This document shows positions 49,544 through 57,347 of a DNA stretch of 64,000 nucleotides, piece after piece. Source of the stretch: Oceanitalea sp047302425. Its GTDB lineage: Bacteria; Actinomycetota; Actinomycetes; Actinomycetales; Actinomycetaceae. The stretch lies in contig NZ_CP154855.1 in the NCBI RefSeq assembly GCF_047302425.1, positions 2,976,001 to 3,040,000 of the forward strand, given 5' to 3'. Each line of letters starts with the position of its first letter. The stretch's first letter is position 1. Position numbers and translations under genes: made by a program. The notes below the pieces were generated by a model, which saw only the letters and a program-made list of their open reading frames with translations, was not told the origin of the DNA and made no database searches.

Positions 49544-50839
49544 ATGGCATCGATCACCCTCGACAACGTCGTCAAGACCTACCCGGACGGCTTCACCGCG
49601 GTCAAGGGCGTGGACCTCGACATCGCCGACGGCGAGTTCGTCATCCTCGTGGGCCCCTCCGGCTGCGGGAAGTCCACCCTGCTGCGGATGATCGTCGGCC
49701 TCGAGGACATCTCCGACGGCGAGCTGCGCATCGGTGGGGAGGTCGTCAACGACAAGGCCCCGCGCGACCGCGACCTCGCCATGGTGTTCCAGAACTACGC
49801 GCTCTACCCCCACCTCACCGTCTACGAGAACATCGCCTTCCCGCTGCGCCTGGCCAAGGGCGAGTACACCGAGGAGCAGATCGACGAGCGCGTCCGGGAG
49901 GCCTCCCGGCTCCTCGAGCTCGACGAGCACCTCGAGCGCAAGCCCGCCAACCTCTCCGGCGGCCAGCGCCAGCGCGTGGCCATGGGCCGGGCCATCGTCC
50001 GGCGCGCCAAGGCCTTCCTCTTCGACGAGCCGCTGTCCAACCTCGACGCCAAGCTGCGCGGGCAGATGCGCACCGAGATCGCCCGCCTCCAGCGCAACCT
50101 CGCCACCACGACCGTCTACGTCACCCACGACCAGACCGAGGCGATGACCCTCGGCGACCGGGTCGCCGTCCTGCGGCGCGGTGAGCTGCAGCAGGTCGCC
50201 AGCCCGCGCGGCCTGTACGACCAGCCCGTCAACCTCTTCGTCGCCGGCTTCATCGGCTCCCCGCCGATGAACTTCCTCCCGGGGATCGTCGAGGGCGACG
50301 TCCTGCGCCTGCCCGTCGTCGACGTCCCGATGGACGAGCGGATGCGTGCCGCCGTCGGCAACCGGGACGTCGTCATCGTCGGCATCCGCCCCGACGCCTT
50401 CGAGGACGTCGACACCATCGAGCCGGCCCGCGCCGAGCGCGGGGTGCGCTTCGAGGTCGACGTCGACGTCACCGAGTGGCTGGGTGAGGTGCTCTACGCC
50501 TACATCCCCTTCGAGACCCACGAGGCCGTCAAGGCCCAGCTCGAGGAGCTCGACCGGGACCTCGACGGCGAGGGCATGCGTACCCAGCTCATCATCTCGC
50601 TCGACGCGGCGAGCACGGTGCGGCCCGGCGACCCCGCCGAGCTGTGGTTCGACCCTGCCTCGCTCCACCTCTTCGACCCGGAGTCCGGGGATAACCTCAC
50701 CCGCAGCGAGGAGCGGGCCGCGGAGCTCGAGGAGGAGGCCCGGGCGATGCGCGAGCGGGCCCTCGAGCGGGCGCGGCGCCGGGCCGAGAAGGACGGCCAG
50801 GGCGAGCGCACCTCGGAGGCGGCCCGCACCCGCCGCTGA
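49544..50839 (+). CDS. sugC: Sugar ABC transporter ATPase, SugC/MsmX/UgpC type
   Basis: A 431-residue ATPase. Walker A is VGPSGCGKSTLLRM, signature LSGGQRQRVAMGRA, Walker B FLFDEPLSNLDAKLR, switch His YVTHDQTEAM; a regulatory beta-domain (TOBE/MOB, about 240-380) follows, and the C-terminus has a Glu/Arg-rich coiled helix (EERAAELEEEARAMRERA) longer than in MalK. The order binding protein-permease-permease-ATPase equals mycobacterial lpqY-sugABC. Start ATG with AAGGAG upstream. Confidence 0.93.
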   Translation: MASITLDNVVKTYPDGFTAVKGVDLDIADGEFVILVGPSGCGKSTLLRMIVGLEDISDGELRIGGEVVNDKAPRDRDLAMVFQNYALYPHLTVYENIAFPLRLAKGEYTEEQIDERVREASRLLELDEHLERKPANLSGGQRQRVAMGRAIVRRAKAFLFDEPLSNLDAKLRGQMRTEIARLQRNLATTTVYVTHDQTEAMTLGDRVAVLRRGELQQVASPRGLYDQPVNLFVAGFIGSPPMNFLPGIVEGDVLRLPVVDVPMDERMRAAVGNRDVVIVGIRPDAFEDVDTIEPARAERGVRFEVDVDVTEWLGEVLYAYIPFETHEAVKAQLEELDRDLDGEGMRTQLIISLDAASTVRPGDPAELWFDPASLHLFDPESGDNLTRSEERAAELEEEARAMRERALERARRRAEKDGQGERTSEAARTRR

Positions 50840-50883
50840 CCGAGGGGCCCGCCAACGTCCGCGTGAGGCGAGCGCACGCGACT

Positions 50884-50921
50884 GCGACGAGCGCTAGCGA
50901 AACGACACGCGCGCTCGTCGC
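50884..50921 (+). terminator. Hairpin downstream of sugC
   Basis: An 11-bp perfect stem, GCGACGAGCGC with GCGCTCGTCGC, around a 16-base loop, 45 bases after the sugC stop. No T-run follows, so Rho-independent stopping is uncertain. Confidence 0.55.
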
Positions 50922-51157
50922 TCTCGCCTGCGGTCGCGGTCGCGGGATGGCCGGGCACCGGCGTGCCGTGGCGCTTCGCTCGCAAAGGGCTCGAACTCGT
51001 ATGGCCCGGGTCACACCCGGGGAAATATCTCACCATACGGACAGACTTTCGGGCGCTCGGAACGGGCCACGGCGCAGGGCGACCTTCCCGCATGGTGCCA
51101 CGCCAGACCGCCGCTCCCCGCACCGGCGGGAAGCGGCCCGGATCGGCCGGTGATGCC

Positions 51158-51196
51158 GTCGGACGGCTGTCGGACGGCGCCGGACCTCGTTAACGT
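51158..51196 (+). promoter_or_regulatory. Candidate ectA promoter with direct repeats
   Basis: TAACGT (51191-51196) fits a -10 element, and TGTCGG (51168-51173) lies 17 bp before it as a poor -35. GTCGGACGGC occurs twice, at 51158-51167 and 51169-51178, exactly 11 bp apart, so a regulator could bind in phase over the -35. A start near 51203 would leave only a few bases before the ATG at 51207, and no ribosome site is seen: the message may be leaderless. Confidence 0.45.
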
Positions 51197-51206
51197 GGTC
51201 GGCCGT

Positions 51207-51746
51207 ATGCCCCCCGCCACACCAGCAGTACCCCGTGTCCCCGCCGCCGTCGACACCGGCGGCGACACGCCCGTGACCGTGCGGCCCCCGCAGCCGGCCG
51301 AGGGCGCCGACATGTGGCGCCTCGCCCGCGACTCCGGCGCCCTGGACCTCAACACCTCCTACGCCTACCTCCTGCTCGCCCGCGACTTCGCGAGCACCTG
51401 CCGGGTGGCCGTGGTCGACGGCGAGGTCGTGGGCTTCCTCCTCGGCTACCGCCGCCCCGAGGAGCCGGCCACGCTGTTCGTCTGGCAGGTTGCCGTCGAC
51501 GCCGCACAGCGCGGTCGGCGGCTGGCCGCCCGTCTCCTGGCCGATGCCGCCGGCGGCGCGCGTTTCGTCGAGGCCTCGATCACCGCGGACAACACCGCCT
51601 CCCAGCGCCTCTTCGAGAGCTTTGCCGCCGAGCGCGGCGCCCCCCTCGTCCGCAGCGAGCTCTTCGCCGCCGCGGACTTCCCCGACGCCGGACACGAGAC
51701 CGAAGGGCTGGTGAGGATCGGCCCCCTGGAGCCCATCGAGAGCTGA
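51207..51746 (+). CDS. ectA: Diaminobutyrate acetyltransferase (ectoine pathway)
   Basis: A 179-residue GNAT-fold enzyme that acetylates L-2,4-diaminobutyrate. EctA blocks: WRLARDSGALDLNTSYAYLL, VDGEVVGFLLGYRRPEEPAT, LFVWQVAVDAAQRGRRLAAR (acetyl-CoA loop) and FVEASITADNTASQRLFESF. First gene of ectABC, 43 bases before ectB. The start ATG at 51207 is chosen by the family N-terminus; the preceding bases lack a Shine-Dalgarno site. Confidence 0.95.
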   Translation: MPPATPAVPRVPAAVDTGGDTPVTVRPPQPAEGADMWRLARDSGALDLNTSYAYLLLARDFASTCRVAVVDGEVVGFLLGYRRPEEPATLFVWQVAVDAAQRGRRLAARLLADAAGGARFVEASITADNTASQRLFESFAAERGAPLVRSELFAAADFPDAGHETEGLVRIGPLEPIES

Positions 51747-51789
51747 ACCCCCACACCGACGCGTACCGCCACGAAAGGCAGCCTTCCCG

Positions 51790-53064
51790 ATGACGATCAC
51801 CACCCCGACGACGACCGAGCTCGAGTCCCAGGTCCGCAGCTACTCGCGCTCCTGGCCGGTCACCTTCGACCGCGCCGTCGGCGCGACGATGTACGACACC
51901 GACGGCACCCCCTACATCGACTTCTTCGCCGGTGCCGGCTCGCTCAACTACGGGCACAACAACCCGGCCCTGAAGAAGGCGCTGCTCGACTACCTCGCCC
52001 GTGACGGCGTCGTCCACTCCCTCGACATGTTCACCGCCGCCCGCGAGGAGTTCCTCCAGACCTTCGCCGACACGATCCTGCGCCCCCGCGGCCTGGACCA
52101 CAAGGTCGTCTTCCCCGGCCCGGGCGGCGCCAACGCCGTCGAGGCCGCCCTCAAGCTCGCCCGCAAGGTGACCGGCCGCGAGTCGGTCATCAGCTTCACC
52201 AACGCCTTCCACGGCATGACGCTGGGCGCGCTGTCGGTCACCGGCAACGCGATGAAGCGCGGCGGCGCGGGCGTCCCGCTCGTGCACGCCACCCCCATGC
52301 CCTACGACGACTACTTCGACGGCGGCGTCGAGGACTTCCTCTACCTCGAGCGGCTGCTCACCGACGCGGGCGGCGGCCTCAACGAGCCGGCCGCCGTCAT
52401 CGTCGAGACCGTCCAGGGCGAGGGCGGGATCAACGCCGCGCGCGCCGAGTGGCTGCGCAACCTCGCCGACCTGTGCAAGCGGCACGGGATCCTGCTCATC
52501 GTCGACGACATCCAGATGGGCTGCGGCCGCACCGGTGGCTTCTTCAGCTTCGAGGAGGCCGGCATCGTCCCGGACATCATCACGCTGTCGAAGTCGATCA
52601 GCGGCTACGGCCTGCCGATGGCGCTGACCCTCGTGCGCCCCGAGCTCGACATCTGGGAGCCGGGCGAGCACAACGGCACCTTCCGCGGCTTCAACCCCGC
52701 CTTCGTCACCGCCACCGAGGCGATCCGCCGCTACTGGTCGGACGACGAGCTCGAGCGCAGCACAATCTCCCGCGGCATGGCCATCGAGTCGCGCTTCAAC
52801 GCGCTCGTCGCCCGCTACGAGCGCCACGGCCTCGTCGCCAAGGGCCGCGGCCTCGCCCGCGGGCTCCAGTTCGCCTCCGGCGAGGTCGCCGGGCGCGTCA
52901 CCCAGGAGGCCTTCGCCAACGGGCTGCTCGTCGAGACCTCCGGTCCCGACGACGAGGTGGTCAAGCTGCTGCCGCCCCTCACCATCAGCCCGGCCGAGCT
53001 CGAGGCCGGGATGCGGATCCTCGAGCAGGCCGTCGTCACCGTCCTCGAGAACCAGGAGAACTGA
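51790..53064 (+). CDS. ectB: Diaminobutyrate-2-oxoglutarate aminotransferase
   Basis: A 424-residue class III PLP aminotransferase making L-2,4-diaminobutyrate from aspartate semialdehyde. DFFAGAGSLNYGHNNPALKK, GPGGANAVEAALKLARK, LIVDDIQMGCGRTGGFF and the PLP-Lys in TLSKSISGYGLPMAL are the EctB signatures. ATG with GAAAGGCAGCC upstream. The stop is 3 bases from the ectC ATG. Ectoine protects against osmotic and temperature stress. Confidence 0.97.
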   Translation: MTITTPTTTELESQVRSYSRSWPVTFDRAVGATMYDTDGTPYIDFFAGAGSLNYGHNNPALKKALLDYLARDGVVHSLDMFTAAREEFLQTFADTILRPRGLDHKVVFPGPGGANAVEAALKLARKVTGRESVISFTNAFHGMTLGALSVTGNAMKRGGAGVPLVHATPMPYDDYFDGGVEDFLYLERLLTDAGGGLNEPAAVIVETVQGEGGINAARAEWLRNLADLCKRHGILLIVDDIQMGCGRTGGFFSFEEAGIVPDIITLSKSISGYGLPMALTLVRPELDIWEPGEHNGTFRGFNPAFVTATEAIRRYWSDDELERSTISRGMAIESRFNALVARYERHGLVAKGRGLARGLQFASGEVAGRVTQEAFANGLLVETSGPDDEVVKLLPPLTISPAELEAGMRILEQAVVTVLENQEN

Positions 53065-53067
53065 GCC

Positions 53068-53457
53068 ATGATCGTCCGCAGCTTCCACGACCTCGACGAC
53101 ACCGAGTTCGACATCCAGACGCCCAACTGGCGCTCCAAGCGCATCATCCTCGCCAAGGACAAGGTCGGGTTCTCCGTCCACGAGACCACCCTCTACGCCG
53201 GCACGGAGAACGAGTTCTGGTACGCCAACCACATCGAGGCGGTGATGATCATCGAGGGCGAGGGCACGATCACCGACCTCGGCACCGGCGAGACGCACGA
53301 GCTGCGCCCCGGCTCGATGTACCTCCTCAACGAGCACGACAAGCACGTCGTCCGCCCGCGCACGGAGATCCGCACCATCTGCGTCTTCAACCCGCCCGTC
53401 ACCGGCCGCGAGGTCCACGACGAGAACGGCGTCTACCCCCTGATCACCGAGGCCTGA
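53068..53457 (+). CDS. ectC: Ectoine synthase
   Basis: A 129-residue cupin enzyme that cyclises acetyl-diaminobutyrate to ectoine. The N-terminal block MIVRSFHDLDDTEFDIQTPN, NHIEAVMIIEGEGTITDLGT and PGSMYLLNEHDKHVVRPRTE are typical; Glu and His of the cupin barrel bind iron. It ends the operon, and the next feature is a long hairpin. No ectoine hydroxylase (ectD) follows, so the product should be ectoine, not hydroxyectoine, unless ectD is elsewhere. Confidence 0.97.
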   Translation: MIVRSFHDLDDTEFDIQTPNWRSKRIILAKDKVGFSVHETTLYAGTENEFWYANHIEAVMIIEGEGTITDLGTGETHELRPGSMYLLNEHDKHVVRPRTEIRTICVFNPPVTGREVHDENGVYPLITEA

Positions 53458-53462
53458 CGCCC

Positions 53463-53517
53463 CCCGTAACGCCGAGAGCCGGATTCTCCTGGAGAATCCG
53501 GCTCTCGGCGTTACGGG
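53463..53517. terminator. 27-bp perfect-stem hairpin between ectC and pepA
   Basis: A 55-base near-perfect palindrome: 27-bp arms around a single central T. The outer part is CCCGTAACGCCGAGAGCC and the inner part GGATTCTCC. It lies between convergent genes, 5 bases after ectC and 11 before the pepA stop, and probably terminates both. It shares the CGCCGAGAG core with hairpins at 61474 and 61536. Confidence 0.85.
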
Positions 53518-53527
53518 CTCCTGGAGG

Positions 53528-55081
53528 TTACAGGTCCTGCAGCCAGCGGAGCAGCAGGCGGGCGCCGTAGCCCGTTGGGCCCTCGGGGATCTCGTCGTGG
53601 GCCTTGGTCGCGCGGCCCGCGCCGGCGATGTCCAGGTGCGCCCACGGGGTGTCCCCCGCGAAGTGCTGGAGGAAGAGCGCCGCGGTGATCGAGCCGCCCG
53701 AGACGTGCGGGTCGCGCGCCTGGTGGGAGATGTCGGCGACGGCGGAGTCCAGGGCGTGCCGGTAGGAGTCCACGAGCGGCAGGCGCCAGGTGCGCTCCCC
53801 GCTCAGCTCGCCGGCCGCCTCCAGCGCCGCGGCGAGGGAGTCGTCGGTGGCGTAGAGGCCGGCGTGCGTGCGTCCCAGCCCGAGGGTCACCGCGCCGGTG
53901 AGCGTGGCGACGTCGACGAGGACGTCGGGACGCGCGGTGTCCCGCACCCAGGCCATCGCGTCGGCGACGACCATGCGGCCCTCGGCGTCGGTGTTAGAAA
54001 CCTCGATCGACGTGCCGTCGTAGGCGCGGACGACGTCGCCGGGGCGGTAGGACGAGGCGCCGAAGGCGTTCTCGGCCAGCGCGAGGACGCCCACCACCCG
54101 GTGGGGCACCTGCAGCTCGGCGGCGGCGAGCACGGTGGCGAGCACTGCCGCGGCACCGGCCATGTCGGTCTTCATCCCGACCATGGCCTCGCGCGGCTTG
54201 ATCGAGATGCCACCGGTGTCGAAGGTGATGCCCTTGCCGACGAGCGCGATCGTCCGCCCGCCTCTCCTGCGCGGGTCGTAGGTGACGGTGACGAGCCGCG
54301 GCGGGGTCGCCGAGCCCGAGCCGACGGCGAGCAGCGCACCCATCCCCTGGGCGCGGATCCAGGCCTCGTCGTGCACCTCGACGCTCACGCCGGGCACGCC
54401 GGTGGCCAGCTCCCGAGCCTGCTCGGCGAGCCACTGGGGGTTCTTGACGTTCGACGGCGTGGCCGCGAGGAAGCGGGCCCGGACCGTCGCGGTGGCGGCC
54501 GTGCGGGTCGCGGCGATCGCCGCGGTGTCGCCCTCGTTGCCGAGCAGGAGCAGGCGCGCGGCAGGCGGCTTGCCCGGCCGCTCGGCCTGCGCCAGGCGCG
54601 GGCCGCGGTAGGCCGTGAGCCAGAAGCCCTCGAGCAGGGCCGCCAGGCCCGTGCTGCCGGCGAGCGTGCCGACCGGGGTGACGACCGTCCCCAGCCCGAC
54701 CGTGGCGCGGCACAGGGCCGAGCCGACCTTACGCATGGCGGCCGGGCCGGCGTCGCCCACGCCGAGGAGGACGAGGCGGCCGGGCAGCGCGTCCCAGCCG
54801 AAGTCGCGGCCGGGCAGCGCGCGGGGCAGGTCGAGGACCGCCGACTCGCCGGCGCGGCCGGTCAGGCCGTTGCGGGCGGCGAGGTCGACGAGGTCGATCC
54901 CGTAGCGCGCGGCGGCGTCCACCGTCCCGGGACGCGGCTCGACGCCCTCCTCGCCGGCACCGGCCGGCGCGACGGCGACGACGACGGCGTCCGCCCCCGT
55001 GAGGGGGTGGTCGACGAGGGACCCGGCCTCACCGAGGACCTCGGGCAGCTCGGTGAGACCGAGGTCGCGCAGGGACGTCAA
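53528..55081 (-). CDS. pepA: Leucyl aminopeptidase (M17)
   Basis: A 517-residue cytosolic metallo-aminopeptidase. The catalytic C-terminal domain contains ALVGKGITFDTGGISIKP (metal Lys and Asp), MKTDMAGAAAVLA and the family signature NTDAEGRMVVADAM, with TLTGAVTLGLG after it. The start is a TTG at 55081: the frame is closed by a TGA just six bases upstream, so no longer start exists and ATG or GTG are not available near it. It follows the DUF3117 gene in the same frame. Confidence 0.94.
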   Translation of the reverse strand: MTSLRDLGLTELPEVLGEAGSLVDHPLTGADAVVVAVAPAGAGEEGVEPRPGTVDAAARYGIDLVDLAARNGLTGRAGESAVLDLPRALPGRDFGWDALPGRLVLLGVGDAGPAAMRKVGSALCRATVGLGTVVTPVGTLAGSTGLAALLEGFWLTAYRGPRLAQAERPGKPPAARLLLLGNEGDTAAIAATRTAATATVRARFLAATPSNVKNPQWLAEQARELATGVPGVSVEVHDEAWIRAQGMGALLAVGSGSATPPRLVTVTYDPRRRGGRTIALVGKGITFDTGGISIKPREAMVGMKTDMAGAAAVLATVLAAAELQVPHRVVGVLALAENAFGASSYRPGDVVRAYDGTSIEVSNTDAEGRMVVADAMAWVRDTARPDVLVDVATLTGAVTLGLGRTHAGLYATDDSLAAALEAAGELSGERTWRLPLVDSYRHALDSAVADISHQARDPHVSGGSITAALFLQHFAGDTPWAHLDIAGAGRATKAHDEIPEGPTGYGARLLLRWLQDL

Positions 55082-55084
55082 GGG

Positions 55085-55255
55085 TCAGGCGGGGGCGACG
55101 GCGCTGAGGGCCTCGCTGAGCTCTCCCGCCTCGGCGGGGGTGAGCTCGACGACGAGACGGCCGCCGCCCTCGAGGGGAACGCGCATGACGATGCCGCGTC
55201 CCTCCTTCGTGACCTCCATCGGCCCGTCCCCGGTCCTCGGCTTCATCGCGGCCAT
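55085..55255 (-). CDS. DUF3117 small protein
   Basis: A 56-residue actinobacterial protein, nearly invariant in the family: MAAMKPRTGDGPMEVTKEGR, then IVMRVPLEGGGRLVVELTPA and a short Glu/Ala end. I use the ATG at 55255, the conserved start; two earlier in-frame ATGs exist. Function is unknown. Its TGA is followed by CCC and the TTG start of pepA in the same frame, so pepA translation may depend on termination here. Confidence 0.92.
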   Translation of the reverse strand: MAAMKPRTGDGPMEVTKEGRGIVMRVPLEGGGRLVVELTPAEAGELSEALSAVAPA

Positions 55256-55395
55256 CTGGCACCCCATTCCTTCCACGTGTCGTGCCGCAGGGTCTGCGGC
55301 GCACCGCCCTCAGTCTAGTCCACCGCCGCCCCGCGGCGGCACGCCTCGGGCAGCAACGGTGCAGGTGGGCGCGCTGCGGCGGGGCTGGGGAGCCC

Positions 55396-56247
55396 TCAGG
55401 AGGTGGAGGCCTCCTCGGCCGCACGGGCCTGGGACTCGGCCTCGTCGCGCATGAGTGCGAGGCGGTCGCGGACCCGCTCGACCGCCTCCTCGGCGGTGTC
55501 GACGAGCTGGATGAGGTCGAGGTCGGCCTCGGCGATCGTGCCGGCCGGGACCATGGTGTCGCGCGCCCAGGCGAGCAGCCCGCCCCAGTACTCGCGCCCG
55601 ACGAGGACGATCGGGAAGGAGCTGACCTTCCCGGTCTGGACGAGGGTGAGCGCCTCCCACAGCTCGTCCATCGTGCCGAAGCCGCCGGGCAGCACGATGA
55701 AGCCGAGGGCGTACTTGACGAACATCGTCTTGCGGGCGAAGAAGTAGCGGAAGTTGACGCCGAGGTCGACCCACTCGTTCATGCCCTGCTCGAAGGGCAG
55801 CTCGATGCCCAGGCCCACGGACACGCCGCCGGCCTCGCAGGCGCCCTTGTTGGCGGCCTCCATGACGCCAGGCCCGCCGCCGGTGATGACGGCGTAGCCG
55901 GCCTCGACGAGCAGGCGGCCAACCTCCTCGCCCATGCGGTACTCCGCGGAGTCCCGCCCGGTGCGGGCGGAGCCGAAGACGCTGATGGCGGGGCCGAGCT
56001 CGGCGAGCGCGCCGAAGCCCTCGACGAACTCGCTCTGGATGCGCATGACGCGCCACGGGTCGGAGTGCACCCAGTCGGCGTCCCCGTCCTTGGCGAGCAG
56101 GCGCTCGTCGGAGGTCTCCTCGGGGATCTGGGCGCCGCGGAGGGTCACCGGGCCCTTGCGGTAGACGTCGGCCTCCCGGCTGTCGCGGACGACCGGACGC
56201 TCGGACGCCCGGCCTCCCGAGCCGTTGCGGTTGTAGGACCGGCTCAT
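55396..56247 (-). CDS. LOG-family (TIGR00730) protein
   Basis: A 283-residue Rossmann-fold protein. ISVFGSARTGRDSAEY, AVITGGGPGVMEAANKGA (nucleotide loop) and FIVLPGGFGTMDELWEALT (the PGGxGTxxE motif) identify the LOG/lysine-decarboxylase-like family, whose members release cytokinin-type bases from nucleotide monophosphates by phosphoribohydrolysis. An N-terminal extension of about 85 residues is typical of the actinobacterial paralog. ATG at 56247 overlaps the dapE stop. Confidence 0.92.
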   Translation of the reverse strand: MSRSYNRNGSGGRASERPVVRDSREADVYRKGPVTLRGAQIPEETSDERLLAKDGDADWVHSDPWRVMRIQSEFVEGFGALAELGPAISVFGSARTGRDSAEYRMGEEVGRLLVEAGYAVITGGGPGVMEAANKGACEAGGVSVGLGIELPFEQGMNEWVDLGVNFRYFFARKTMFVKYALGFIVLPGGFGTMDELWEALTLVQTGKVSSFPIVLVGREYWGGLLAWARDTMVPAGTIAEADLDLIQLVDTAEEAVERVRDRLALMRDEAESQARAAEEASTS

Positions 56248-57347
56248 CGTGCTCCTTCCGTCAGCCACGCCTCGAGGGCGGTGGCACAGTCGCGGATCTG
56301 GGTCGTGGGGCAGTGCTCGTCGTCCGCGTGCGCGAGGGACGGGTCGCCGGGGCCGAAGTTGACGGCGGGCACCCCGAGCTCGGCGAAGCGGGCGACGTCG
56401 GTCCACCCGTACTTGGGTGCCGGCCCGCCGCCCGTCACGCGGCTGACGGCGGCGATGAAGTCGCCCACCCCGGGGGCGTCGAGCCCCGGGCGGGCGCCGG
56501 CGGCACCGTCGACGACGGTGACGTCGTAGCCGGCGAGCACCTCCCGCACGTGCGCCTCCGCCTCGGCGAGCGAGGACGACGGCGCGAAGCGGTAGTTGAC
56601 GAGCACCTCGCAGGAGTCGGGGACGACGTTGCCGGCGATGCCACCGGAGATGCCCACGGCGGACAGGCCCTCGCGGTAGACGAGCCCGTCGACCTCGACG
56701 GAGCGGGGCTCGTACTCGGCGAGCCGGGTGAGGACCGGGGCGGCGAGATGGATGGCGTTGACCCCGCGCCAGGCGCGCGCGGAGTGGGCGGCGCGTCCCG
56801 CCGTCGTCACGGACACACGCAGGGTGCCGTTGCAGCCCCCCTCGATGCCGCCGTTGCTCGGCTCGCCGAGCACGGCGAAGTCCGCGGCCAGCCACTCGGG
56901 GTGGTGGCGCGCCAGGCGGCCCAGGCCGTTGCGCTCGGCCTCGACCTCCTCGTTGTCGTAGAAGACCCAGGTGACGTCCCAGGCCGGCGCGGTGAGCCGG
57001 GCGGCGAGGTGGAGGGCGACGGCGACGCCGCCGAGCATGTCGACGCTCCCGCGCCCCCACAGCACCTCCTGCCCGTCGACGGTGCGCAGCTCGCTGGGCA
57101 GGTTCCCGGCGACCGGCACGGTGTCGATGTGCCCCGCGACGACCGCCCGCCGCTCCCGTCCCAGGTGCGTGCGCGCGACGACGGCGTCCCCGTCGCGCAG
57201 CACCTCGAGGTGCGGCAGGCCCGAGAGCGCCGCCTCGATCGCGTCGGCGAGCGGCCCCTCCTCACCCGAGACGGAGGGGACGTCGCACAGCGCACGGGTG
57301 AGGTCGACGACGTCGGCGGTGCGCAGGTCCGGGAGCGTGGTCATCAC
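56244..57347 (-). CDS. dapE: Succinyl-diaminopimelate desuccinylase
   Basis: A 367-residue M20 metallopeptidase-fold enzyme of lysine and peptidoglycan-precursor synthesis. Metal-site blocks: VVAGHIDTVPVAGN, WGRGSVDMLGGVAVALH, WVFYDNEEVEAERNGLG and AVLGEPSNGGIEGGCNG; the dimerisation domain includes GRAAHSARAWRGVNAIH. GTG at 57347 overlaps the lpdA stop (GTGA), with ATG as the next codon, so either may start it. Downstream it overlaps the LOG gene, giving an lpdA-dapE-LOG string. Confidence 0.93.
   Translation of the reverse strand: MMTTLPDLRTADVVDLTRALCDVPSVSGEEGPLADAIEAALSGLPHLEVLRDGDAVVARTHLGRERRAVVAGHIDTVPVAGNLPSELRTVDGQEVLWGRGSVDMLGGVAVALHLAARLTAPAWDVTWVFYDNEEVEAERNGLGRLARHHPEWLAADFAVLGEPSNGGIEGGCNGTLRVSVTTAGRAAHSARAWRGVNAIHLAAPVLTRLAEYEPRSVEVDGLVYREGLSAVGISGGIAGNVVPDSCEVLVNYRFAPSSSLAEAEAHVREVLAGYDVTVVDGAAGARPGLDAPGVGDFIAAVSRVTGGGPAPKYGWTDVARFAELGVPAVNFGPGDPSLAHADDEHCPTTQIRDCATALEAWLTEGAR

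Larger units (their letters stand above)
50840..51206. other. Intergenic region between sugC and ectA
   Basis: 367 bases. It holds a hairpin (GCGACGAGCGC at 50884-50894 with GCGCTCGTCGC at 50911-50921) that probably ends the sugar operon, an AT-richer patch near 51021-51050 (GGAAATATCTCACCATACGG) that may be a regulatory site, and the ectA promoter region at its right end. No gene is supported here. Confidence 0.7.
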
